Origin: Neonectria sp. B-13
Lineage: Eukaryota > Ascomycota > Sordariomycetes > Hypocreales > Nectriaceae
Length of the DNA stretch: 64,000 bases
Reading direction: 5' to 3'
Assembly (NCBI GenBank): GCA_002682825.1
Contig: NOKP01000008.1
Coordinates: 186,001-250,000 of the forward strand
This document shows positions 21,326 through 31,807 of this stretch, piece after piece (position 1 is the stretch's first letter; each line of letters begins with the position of its first letter). The position numbers were made by a program, and so were the translations under genes. The notes under the pieces are model-generated. The model saw nothing but the letters and a program-made list of their open reading frames with translations, searched no databases and was not told the origin of the DNA.

Positions 21326-21882
21326 TCAAATCACTGGCTAGAAGTCAAATGTGGCTTCCGCTACAAAGTTGAGATCGGCTTGGTCGAGAAACGCTGACCT
21401 GTTGAGTATGAGGGGGCGGGTATCCCACTGAAACTGCTGGTGGTCCTCGAGACTATAATTACGACGCGATTAATGTAGTGTCTCATAGCGAGGTTGAATC
21501 TGTGGGCAGCCAGAAACAAACGTCATGTAACGAACCTGATATCTTCGAGAAAAATACTAGGCCCAAGCTAAGCATATGAGACGATAGATAACGAGACCGT
21601 GTCATTAAGAAACTGAACCGAAATTTGTTCGTATTTACTTACGAAGTTGACGCAGGGTGAAAGGCGGTTCAGCCATTTGGATTCATGGGACGGGATTGGA
21701 GGATTACCGATTCAATGATTAGGCGGACTGGCCAATGAGATTAGAAAGCACATCGGTGCTGTTCATCACTCAGCTGACCGACACAGCCTGGTCGTCGCCT
21801 ATTTAATAAATCTTATGAACTTTGCTATCATGTCGCTGCAGCTTTCTTGGTCTTCAAACCCCTTTCCCATCAACGATTCAAG
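21326..21882. other. intergenic region
   Basis: 557 bp between the permease stop and the C2H2 gene start. It presumably carries the latter's promoter; no motif or repeat stands out. Confidence 0.5.
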
Positions 21883-24800
21883 ATGGGACGCCCCCGAAAA
21901 GACGAGGCACACAAAAAATGGGCGCTTTTCCCCAAAAAGCCTCTACTACTCCGGCTCCCGGAGGAGAGTCTCTTGTCAAACCATGAACTTCCGTCGCATG
22001 TGTTGTCAAATCCACACGATACCTCAGACGAGACCCACGTCTTTCAAAACAGAGGCTCTATGGTCGTTGACGAGAAGCATGAGAGTCGCCATGAGATCGA
22101 TCAAGACTGGCGCCTGGCTGATCTTGGTACCACTGCTCTCCCACCACTTGCTACGGCTTCTCCAATCCACACAGAGGGATTTGAACCTGAGTATTTTGTC
22201 TCAGAGCAAGTACCAAGACTCGAAGAGAGGCATGAAACCCAACGACATTCAAACCTGAAGCAGGAGGGCGCCATCAAGAAGTACGTCTGCCGCGACCCCA
22301 TTACTGTCGGCATTATATCCTCTATTAAGCCCATCATTCCCCTCTCGGATTGCAGACTTTGCGTCTCTAAGAAACAGTATGAATTTTCCTACAACGCAGC
22401 CGCACATATTCGTCGAGTGCACTTCAAGCCTAAGACGCCTACAAGGGAAGATCGTCACGGTGCAAAGAAACGTGGTGGAATGGACGGTAATAACTGGCCC
22501 CATATGTCCGATCTCAAGCTCTGGTGCGAAGAAATATTTGTGCAAAACGATTCGCCAGAACCTTTCGCTTCTGATGGGCGGCATACATCCACTGCGGCGT
22601 GGTCTACGTTGAAGGTTGCGAATGAGCCTCCATCTTTAACAGTGAGTCATTTAAGAAGTCCCCCCTTCACCTCTGGTACTCTTATATCTATTTCCTAACC
22701 TTATTACTTCTTTTATCCTAGACGGAAAAGTTTCTTCAGCAGGATACAAAACACACGGCTGCTGTAGTACCACTCACAGATTCCGGATGTGGATCTGTAC
22801 CTAATCCGTGTTACAACATCAACGTTCCTTGTACGAAGACTCAAGATATAAATACACCGGATCAAAATCACGGGGATGAAACTATGACTACATACTCAGT
22901 GGCAACTGCTGTCTCGCCGCATCTTGCCCAACAGTACATATGTGAGTTCTCCAGTATACTTCATTCAAGTCTCCGAGACCAAATTGATGCCAAGACGTGG
23001 CCAACCATTATCAACGCATTGCCCCAGCTCATCAAAGCGTTTGCGGTGAAACTTGGTCATGAGTCTTCTTCCCAGATGAACCGAGACATCATGCATTTCC
23101 TCCACAGGAGTTACCGGTCAGTAATTACGGACTTTATCAGGTGCATTTTATTCTGACTAGATGACAAGTGCGGTTGCAAACCAGCTCGAATCGGTATTTG
23201 CTGATGGAGACGGTGATGTTACCGAGAACCCAAGACCTGACCCTCAAAACATGTCTGTCCTGGAGAAGATTATGATGTGGAACAAACAATCCGGAAAAGC
23301 CGACACAGCGGTGAAAAGTGGAGAGCTCTTTCAAGGTGTTATGGATGTGGAGGATGAAGACATCGCTCAAGTCGAACTATCAGTCTTCAACGAGGTAATT
23401 CTCAGCAGCGCTGCATACACCTGGTTCACCGCCACCATTCGCAAGGAGCAACTTACGCATCGCGGTGGAAAGAAAGTCCATTCAGCCGCCGACGAAATCC
23501 GCACCGAGATCCTGGGTCGAATTCCTACTGGGGTAATCAGCAAAAGACGTCCGGCCCCATCGTCAACGGTAACTTTCTGGCTTAAATGGAGACCGTGGAT
23601 TCTTCGCTTTGAGCAGTCGAAAGACCAGCTTGGCTTAGGGCGGAGACAAGAAATCTCCGAGTACATGACGGTGACGCGCTCTTCAGATGCCCTTCAAGCT
23701 ACTACGGTGAAGGAATACATGCAACACACATGGCCGTCTGGTGGTTGTGAGCTCCTTCAAGCCGTCCAACAAGTAAGTGAGGGAAGCTTCGAGCATGAAC
23801 TTCAAGGTATGTCATAGATAATCATCCCTCAAACAGCACATTCTAACTTTCTCGAAGTTGTTTTACCAGATAAGACCCATGTTAAGGCGCGGATTCATGG
23901 ACGTGATCTCCTTGTCACAGTCACAGGGCCAGCTCAATCAATTGCAGAATGTGGTGAACAATTGGCTTGGCTAGCTGCTGCAGCGCACCCTTTTAGTGAA
24001 GACTATTCCGTTCATTACGCGCCGACGATTAGCAAGCATCGAGATTATTTTGACGACTACCCAGTAGCGCTGGGAGCCCACAAGCAGCCAACCAACTTTG
24101 ATATCAACGTCAAGGAGACTCTTGGCAAAACACTCTTGGCAAGGGAGAACTGTCTGCAACGCATAGTGGGTAACTCTGCTACTGTCCTAGATTTCCCAAC
24201 AGCTTGCCGTCCAGATAACTACTTCGGACTCGAAGTTGAGAGTGGTTACTTGCTCTCAATCATCGACACCACGGAAACAAACCTTTGTCTCATGAGATTC
24301 AACGGGCCGAGGCTGGATATATATATGGAGACGGAAAAGGTCATTCTTTGGCATATCTGCCGCAATTCGAGTGAAACCTGTCCTTGCTGTAGGGAACATT
24401 CCTCACGACCTGGGCCAGAAACTCTGCGTACGATGAGTTCGACTTGGAATACGCGTCGTCATATTGTTGACTGGTGTGGGAATCCCGATACCCTAGCGGC
24501 AGGGTCTGAGTCACAACAGCTGATCGCAAGCCCCCGTTCGGATAGACTCGGCAGCCCTCATATCTCTACTGAGGCGCCCTCAGGTGTCACTAGTGGTCAT
24601 TTAACAACTACTCCCGATTCCACAGACGCTTCGTTTGAATCCGACATGTTCTCAGATTCGGATTCTAACGATGACATCCAGTCCTTGAACAGCAACAACC
24701 CACGATTCTCAGTGTTGAACTCCGTTGTTCAGAATCTACTTTCCACTTTTCAAGCCAAGACTCACGGACAGAAGTCAACTGGCCAGAGCGAGACATCGGG

Positions 24801-25968
24801 AAGCACGTCGGAGACCGCATCGGGAACTTCCAATACACTGTCCGAAGGCACCCGCTCTGAGAATCCCCAAAAGCCATGTCGCAAGAGGCAGCGCGCACCA
24901 AGGGAGAATGAGGACTCAGGAAATGAAGACATGCCGCCACCATCAAAGGTTAGCCTGTTTCGGGAAAGTACAGCAGAGAGGATAATGGCGTGTCCATACT
25001 GGAAATTCAGCCCCAGCAAGCATCGAAAGTGTTTCTCCAAGACCCTCAGGAGAGTCAGAGACGTCAAGCAACATTTGAAGCGGGTTCATTATGCTCAATT
25101 TTACTGCGAATGTTGCTTTGCCGTTTTCAAGGATAAGCAGAGCCACCAAGAACATGTTGGGCGGGCTTCAGGAGAAGTTTGCTATCGAGACGAGTCTACA
25201 AATCTAGCCGGTATCTCTCATCAGCAGCGCTACCAACTGTCACGGAATTCGGACTCAAAGTTGTCACCTGAACAGCAATGGTTTTCTCTCTGGGACATAT
25301 TATTCGAAGGATCTGAGCGACCTAAGTCGGCTTACCAAGACTCAAGACTATCGGAGGAAATTAATGACTTTCGCGAACACTGTCAACGATTTGGTCCTGC
25401 TGCTCTAGACCGAGCACTGGAACATGAAATCCCTGGTACTGAGAGGAGAGAGCACATGGTAAGAATTATTGAGAGCGGTCTTGAATCTCTTTTTGAAGAC
25501 TGGTACTCCAATCGTGAAAGAAATTCGACACCATCTCACTCCGCGGTGTCTTCTTCAAGCCACAGCAATAGCCAAAACAGCAGCACACGGCTACCACAGT
25601 GTCAACCAACACCAAGTTCCTCGACAGACAATGGTATTTTTAGGGGAGGCTTGCCATGTCCTAGAGATACTCAGACTCATGGCTCGACTATTAACCGGGA
25701 TGGAGACACAGTATCTCGCCTTCTCGGCCATGATCCAGAACAGGTTCAGCCAACAGCGAACGAAACAACAAACGCATACCCGAATAATTTGGAACAGGAG
25801 GCTGCGAGAACTTTAGAGGAGTTTCGGCTGGATTGGACGGACTTGCATGAGCCAAACGTTGGGGAGGTATCATTTGACCCAAGTTGTTTCAACACGATGA
25901 TGCTCAATCCCGACCAGGCACTGAACGATGGCATTGATACCCTGTTTGACTTCTCCGGGGACTTTTAG
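21883..25968 (+). CDS. large C2H2 zinc-finger domain protein (about 1304 aa)
   Basis: Four exons give one continuous frame: 21883-22641, 22722-23120, 23161-23806, 23858-25968; introns of 80, 40 and 51 nt. The N-terminus has an AT-hook-like GRPRKDE and a single C2H2 unit (CRLC, His175, His180). The middle has the segment LPQLIKAFAVKLGHESS..NRDIMHFLHR and a later WPSGGCELLQ block that recur in a broad class of fungal C2H2 proteins. The C-terminal third begins CPYWKFSPSKHRKC and includes HLKRVHYAQFYCECCFAVF, the paired fingers of that class, then low-complexity Ser/Thr/Gln sequence. It is likely nuclear and DNA- or RNA-binding, function unknown. The 40-nt second intron is unusually short; the alternative is two adjacent genes, but the segments before and after it belong together in related proteins as I recall them. 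Confidence 0.72.
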
Positions 25969-26127
25969 AGCCAGTAAGTCCACAATGGTGTTGGGGGACC
26001 ATCAAACGGGTAACCTCATGATAGAAATGAAGTTCGATTGACGCATGCTTGGTTTCAGGATACGATATGTGACGTTCCCTGAGAACTACAAATGTACCAC
26101 TCACTTTTCCATGGCAAGATGAGCCAT

Positions 26128-26934
26128 TCAAGCTCCCTGTGTGGCCAACTCCTTCAGGAATCGCAAACACAGCCTCCACGCACCCCAGCCCGCAAACCCA
26201 AGAGCTACCCATGCGAGTAAACCTCGTGCGACAATAATCGATTTGATGATGGTGAAGGCTTTCTTCTCGTTCAACCGTGGGAATGGCTTTTTCGGAACAT
26301 CTTTCCCGACAAATTTGCAGAGAGGCTCCCATCCGTCCTCAGCTTTGAACTCCAAGATCTCCTTGCCACGGCTCCTGGCTTCAGTTCTGACATAGTCGTA
26401 GTACGCCTCGTACCCTCTCGCAGTGAATATGTCATCAACGCCGACATTCGCCTTGACCCACTTGACACACTCCAGGTTCATGGAGTACCACAGCCTATCG
26501 GTTTTCCAGAGCATTCCAGTCCATTTGAACCACGGGGTGAAGAAGAAGCCAAGACTAGCTTGGGCGCTTTGTGCCCACACCTCTGGACTCGGACGTCCAT
26601 TCAAGACCAGCTTGACATCGGGATACATGTCCATCAGGTCTGCAGCAAAGAAGACGGCGGGGAGGTCGCAAACAGCTACATGGCCGTCGATAAGCTCATG
26701 CAATAGTTTGTGTCGTCGCTTCGTGTCCTTTTCAGTGACTGCGTCTAGCATAAGTTGCTGCCGGGATGCGTGTGGGATTATTTCCGCCATATGTAGACAC
26801 GGGGCGAAGCCGAGCTGTTCGAATGCTGCTTGTATCGACGACGTAGCGGCGCGGGGAACTCCGGCTGCAATTAACAGGAGCGGGGTCCCTTCATTCACGG
26901 GTTTCTTCCGCGAATCGGTGATGAATCGAACCAT
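26128..26934 (-). CDS. P-loop sulfotransferase-like protein, membrane-anchored (copy A)
   Basis: Single-exon 268-aa member of the fungal sulfotransferase-like P-loop group (Sulfotransfer_4 type). N-terminal strand-loop LLLIAAGVPRAATSSIQAAFEQL corresponds to the PAPS/phosphate loop, although the usual GxxRTGT is changed to GVPRAATSS. Further conserved parts: LPAVFFAADLMDMYPDVKLVL, WAQSAQASLGFF and the C-terminal GWEPLCKFVGKDVPKKPFPR block. The last 30 residues form a membrane helix (GLLAWVALGFAGWGAWRLCL). Members often sit in specialised-metabolite loci, but activity has been shown for few. It lies in tandem with copy B on the same strand. Confidence 0.85.
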   Translation of the reverse strand: MVRFITDSRKKPVNEGTPLLLIAAGVPRAATSSIQAAFEQLGFAPCLHMAEIIPHASRQQLMLDAVTEKDTKRRHKLLHELIDGHVAVCDLPAVFFAADLMDMYPDVKLVLNGRPSPEVWAQSAQASLGFFFTPWFKWTGMLWKTDRLWYSMNLECVKWVKANVGVDDIFTARGYEAYYDYVRTEARSRGKEILEFKAEDGWEPLCKFVGKDVPKKPFPRLNEKKAFTIIKSIIVARGLLAWVALGFAGWGAWRLCLRFLKELATQGA

Positions 26935-27379
26935 GGTGAAGCGAGAGGTTGAGACGATACTTGCGAAAGAAGCGATTGAGATGAGGGGCTGGAAGAAGTG
27001 AGAATGATGGGAATGCTATGCACAATACCGATCATACGTAAGTTACCTTATGTGAGACTGCGTGAGGTTGCCTTCAGGCTAATTGGCCAAATTTCGCCTT
27101 AGCTCGACGTCATCTTATGTCAGATTTGCGAATCCTTCAGGTCGACCGACATGCAACACCCAAGTTTGCATGACGATGGGCTGGTCTAGAACCATGATCA
27201 TTTAGTGCAGTGGAAGACCCAGGTGATTTAGGACGAATGGAAGCACAGCATAACGTGGAGGATGGGCATGGTAATAATGTAGGCGGAAGGAGATGTGACT
27301 TATACACTTGCGGAGCATAAGTCTACCCGGTTGAAACTCAATTAACAAATCTCTACCCAATCTCTTCTCCCACACCGCC
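26935..27379. other. intergenic region between the two sulfotransferase-like genes
   Basis: 445 bp with the promoter of copy A and the 3' flank of copy B. No gene recognised. Confidence 0.5.
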
Positions 27380-28328
27380 TCAAATAATGCACAGCCTGGC
27401 GCCGTATATCAACGCCCCAAGTGCAGTGAAGATCACTGCCCATCTCCATCCAGCTTCCATGAATATTTGCCCAGCTAGTCCGTCGACGGCCTCTGCATCA
27501 TTCACCCTAGGAAACGGCGTATCCGGGGTCGCTGTTTCCAATACCTTGCAAAGCGGAACCCAGCCTTCATTCAACTCCATGGCATGAAATTTGGCAGGAG
27601 GCGTGACTTGTTCGACATACTTGTTGTGCTCTTCTAATCGATCTGGATCATAGTGAGTACTTCACCTTGAGTTGGGAGCATCAGAAGACTTACGTTTTGT
27701 CATTGGTCCCCATTTCTCTTCTTGCCTGCCCGTAGAGTTAGGTATCAGATGATGGAAATATGAATAGGTCATGAAGGATCCAAAATATGACGATCAAACT
27801 CACTGTTCCGAGAACTGTTCCACAAGTTTAGGATACCACCTCTTTCCCGGTACCGGCGTCAGGAACCAGCTCAGAAAGCCAGCACCCGCTTTCTTTGTGA
27901 CTGGCTCCCAGCTCTTCCACCACGTGACTGGGTTGCGGTGCACGCAGAAAACCTCGGCATCTGGATACAGTTCAAGCAGTTCCGAGATAAAACAGTTGCC
28001 TGGAGCGTCGGTGATGGCCACGAAGCCAGCTGTGGCTTCGCGTAGGAGCTTCAGGAGACGGGGCCTGTCGTGTCTCGCCGCAAAGACTTTCGACCAAAGC
28101 TTGACATATGCTGAGACCATTAGACACGTGAAAGTCCTATTATGGGAGAGGGGGAGAGGTTTTACCGTCTTCGCGACCAAGCAGCTGTGTGCCACCATGC
28201 ATCACCGGACCATCAAGCAGAGTTTCCAATGCCAATGCCATTGACAGGGTTCCAGTTCTAGAATACCCCGCGCCGATGACCTTCAATGACCGATTCGGGT
28301 CATTTGGGACTGATGGAACACCACCCAT
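27380..28328 (-). CDS. P-loop sulfotransferase-like protein, membrane-anchored (copy B)
   Basis: Four exons on the minus strand: 28328-28166, 28110-27804, 27725-27694, 27642-27380; introns of 55, 78 and 51 nt; 254 aa. The start is the ATG of MGGVPSVPNDP; nine bases upstream there is only a TTG. The P-loop is canonical, GAGYSRTGTLSMALALE, unlike copy A. Other conserved parts: FVAITDAPGNCFISELLELY, EVFCVHRNPVTWWKSW, GWVPLCKVLETATPDTPFPR, and a terminal membrane helix (WAVIFTALGALIYGARLCI). Copies A and B share the same architecture but differ in intron content, so the duplication is old or one copy lost or gained introns. Predicted to act at the cytosolic face of a membrane. Confidence 0.88.
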
Positions 28329-28994
28329 TGTGAGCAAAGAAAATGTTCAAAAATGGTACTCCGGTCGCGATAATGAGTTCGAAAGTGCTGCTGGAAGAAC
28401 AAGTGAAAAGTGCAGTCAGCATAATGTGTCCGGGCAGGTAGCAGAGTAGACTACCTGCTATATACTAGACACGGCAATGCTACCAATACGGAAAACGGAT
28501 GTAACCTGAGGCGTTCTTGAGAGCTACGAAGTCGATCAGCACTAAGTCAGTAGGCAGATTAGATTCGCCACGTCGCCAATCGCCAAACGCCCAGTAACTA
28601 GGCCCGAGTTGGTGTCATGTGCCGCCGTAAGCAGACTACATATGGAGTGCGTGGGATTTTTTACCAATCGACTTTAAGATGCCAATAATGGAAATAACGA
28701 AGGATAGGCGGAGATATGAAGATGCATAACAAATGCTTGATCAATGATCGGCACCTGATGAGGGCGACGTCGACGTTGCTTGTTCCGCTGAAACTTTCGA
28801 GAGTAACAATTTCAAAGCAACATATATAACTATATACCCCACAAAATTCCGAATGGGCACTCTGAACCTGGGTCCAAATGTCTTTCACACAGAATTCGCA
28901 TCTAAGACTCTTCACCCGCCCATATGATGCTCCAGCTGCCTCGTACGACTATGGTCGCCCTTGAATAAACGATAGCGCGCTCTGACTCACGATC

Positions 28995-28995
<1 letters not shown>
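28329..28995. other. intergenic region
   Basis: 667 bp upstream of sulfotransferase-like copy B and downstream of the SAT4-type gene. No coding or repeat signal recognised before the poly-C tract. Confidence 0.5.

Positions 28996-29044
<49 letters not shown>
28996..29044. repeat. 49-bp poly-C homopolymer tract
   Basis: An uninterrupted run of 49 C (G on the other strand), 18 bp past the stop codon of the SAT4-type gene and so within its 3' flank. Either a true homopolymer/G4-forming tract or a sequencing or assembly artefact. Confidence 0.9.
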
Positions 29045-29047
<3 letters not shown>

Positions 29048-29062
29048 GCCACGAGTTCCATG

Positions 29063-30833
29063 TTAAATCGTCCGAGGTTGTGTCTCTGGGGTACCGACCA
29101 CGCCAGAGGGCTGCCAGAGGTTCGATACGTCGCGCTCTGAGATATTTTCCCGCTCGGTATGGCACCCAGCTTTCAATGCATTTCTATGCGTCTCTCTAAC
29201 GCTCTCTAAGACAGAGCCGACACTGGTCGTCGTTCCAAACTCGTCCACCTTTTTCTGGCCCCCGCTACCAAACGTCCTGAAGGTGTGCTGTTGGAACCCG
29301 TTACTCTCACTTCCATCCTTTTCCACAGAGGATCCTCGTTCGCCGATGATGTGAGGGGCAATGTGGGTAAAGAACCGTCGAACAGTGGGAAGTGTGGCAC
29401 ATATGACGAGAAGGTCAGACTCAACGAAGCTGTCGAGGCCCGAGTTAGCTAAGATTTCACCAAAAATTCAGCGCGGGTCTCACATTGTGATGGCGGTGCT
29501 GGATACGACCCAGGTAAGGTCAATTGCATACAGAGTAGGAAGAAGGAGTACTAGTCGCAAGATTGCCGTGACCAAGGTTCTGCTCATATGATTATAATCA
29601 GCAGGAGCTTCTAGAATGGACAAAGATTACGGATTGCTTACGCTGACCCGATGGCGAAGAAGGCGATGAGGCCAGCCTTTTGCCGAGGTGGCATCTGCAA
29701 TCTCAAAATCATAGGGATCGGCATGATAAGAAGAACGAGATCAGAAGCAACGCCCAGTGCAGCCGTGACAACGTAGAGAGTAGGCCGGTCTATGCAACTT
29801 CCGGCGATAGTGAGATCCCAGTTTCTCTTGAATGGTCGGCAGCCAACAACAATCGTAAAGAATATGGCAGCATTATAGCCGGCCAAAAGAAAGAGAACAC
29901 CGAAGCTGCACCACCTCCACCACGTCTGTGGTGATAGCTGGATGTAGAACAGCGCCAGGGAAGTTTTGGCGAAGCCTGTTGTGAGAGCACACATAATGTG
30001 TCACATCGCATCGGCTGTCACAAGGTTCCCCCACATGACAAGCTTCCTAGGCCCGATGGTCTTACAAAGGTTGACGAATCTGACCTCTCTCAATAACCTA
30101 GCTACGAACCTTGATGCCCTCAACAACCTAGTTATCCTAGATGACACGTTTCCCTTCCTTTCTCATCACTCTAGATGACACGATTCCTATCCCTTCCTAC
30201 GGACCAAATCATGTATTTAAAGACCTTCCTTTCCCGCTAGGATAGATAGAAATCAAGAGCTTTTACCCCATTGATCCCGGCCATTGGATGTGATATAATG
30301 GGCGTTATAACCATAAACTTCCTTTGGCCGTCAGAAATTTGAATTCTCGATGTCGTATTCAGAAACCAGAAATCCAACTCACATAAGATCCCTTTTGGAA
30401 ACTTTGGACAGTCATCTCCCAGGCGTGGACTCCAATGACCTTCAGCGCAAAGGATCCTAGCCAAGGTGAATATTTCTCAGTGAAATACTATCTTGCAGAT
30501 TTGCGGAAGATACGTACGAGTTTGAACAGCCTGAGTGGCCACCGAAAATATCCAAGCTATTGTCAGACATACTATGGTGCGTCTTAGTGATAAGGTAAAG
30601 GTGCGGTTTAGGAGGACTCTCATACCTAATTGGGCATCAAACTTTCATAGGAGCCGGAGCTTGACATATGCGTATTGAAAGAAGAAGAGGTTTGTGATTG
30701 TCAAGCCAACACCGCATACTACATATGCGACAAGGTTGTGGCGTTGCGTAGGGTTGTCAAAGTTGACCTCATAGCCTAACGCAGGTGGGATAATGACGGG
30801 AACACCGTCAATGATAGTGATTTGCGGCTGCAT
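29063..30833 (-). pseudogene. SAT4/rhodopsin-like (PTH11-type) integral membrane protein gene, disrupted
   Basis: Fungal seven-helix SAT4-family membrane protein. Five exons can be traced on the minus strand: 30833-30518, 30456-30383, 30317-29642 (with an insertion), 29582-29484, 29429-29063. They encode the family signatures VAYVVCGVGLTITNLFFFQ, IGVHAWEMTVQSFQKGSY, TGFAKTSLALFYIQLSPQ, VVGCRPFKRNWDLTI and FVESDLLVICATLPTVRRFF. Two lesions are seen: a TGA at codon 63 (30647-30645) where Arg would fit, and a 297-bp insertion with a 5-bp duplication in exon 3. Skipping the insertion and one TAATG copy restores frame exactly across all exons (410 codons). Function of an intact member would be signal sensing or transport at the membrane; this copy is almost certainly dead. 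Confidence 0.85.
29999..30295. mobile_element. solo-LTR-like insertion with TAATG target-site duplication
   Basis: 297 bp bounded by the direct repeat TAATG (29994-29998 and 30296-30300). The ends are near-perfect inverted repeats, TGTCACAT at the left and ATGTGATA at the right, differing by one C-to-T change in a CpA context; LTRs normally end TG..CA. Inside is a TATTTAAAG box near 30213 and short internal repeats. This is what a solo LTR of a fungal retrotransposon looks like. It sits in exon 3 of the SAT4-type gene. Confidence 0.8.
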
Positions 30834-31807
30834 GCTTTTCTTTGTCTGAAAGAACCTGTTAAGCTCGGGCTTAAGAGAAAGAAAAATTGTCGAATTGTCG
30901 AAGAGGAAGTTTCTGGCTGCATCGTAAAAATAAATCCAGTTGGAAGACTGGGGGCACTGAGGTTAAAAACTCGACGAGGTGGATTCAACATCAGGCGTAG
31001 TTGATGATCATCGTGAATGGTGAGACAGCCAAGAAGCTAGTTCATTCTGCTTTGAGCTCTCACATCTGAGCTGTTTTGTGCATGGAACATTGTATTTCCA
31101 TATGTTCGACAAACCAATCGCACTTACGTGTAGCTCAAACACTCAGTCTCAGAAAAAGGGCCATCCCTGCAGCGAACAAATTGATACTATCACGGCGCCT
31201 GCAGCTATTCTGACGGATCAATTTTGGGCCAATCCCTGTTCAACTCCGACTTGACCGACAGTGAGGTTACACTCCACACTGAATGCCGTTGTCTCCATGA
31301 CGTCTCCACTAACCCCGTCTATGTGTCATGGTGCTGCCAAGAGTCAACGATGCTTTTTCCATTGTGGAGGAGCGTTGCAGCGCATCAGGGCCGTATTTCC
31401 CACGAATGTTTGCCTCGGAGATGTCATACTTTGCAAGAGGCATTTGATTCTGTAGCATTCGCGAATCTGATATATCTTATGTCGCATGTGACTCCGCAAC
31501 TTCTTCCTTCTGGTCACTGCCAAGGTGAAACTAGCTAGGGTTTGGACGATGGAGTCGAGTTGGACCAACACAGGTAGGCGCGTCAAACCGGTCACGGCGG
31601 GCTCAAATCTATGGTGAACTAAGACGACAACAATATTTTACTTCTTCAATGCATAACATATGTGGGGAGGAGGCACCGCAGGCCCAAAAATGCTACGATA
31701 AAGAAGGTGGCCAACTGCTTGTTCCCGCTCAATGTAGACCACTGTGTTAAGAATTTCCGATGAAACTGCAGTTCAATCTTCATAGACCTAGCTAGAAGTA
31801 TAAATAC
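30834..31807. other. intergenic region upstream of the SAT4-type gene
   Basis: 974 bp. Presumed promoter side of the SAT4-type pseudogene and 3' flank of the HET gene. Short ORFs here have no recognisable domain. Confidence 0.45.

Noticed and set aside
28902..29165. Minus-strand ORF with a long Gly run
   Set aside because: The Gly stretch is only the translation of the poly-C tract; it starts downstream of the SAT4-type gene's stop and has no domain.
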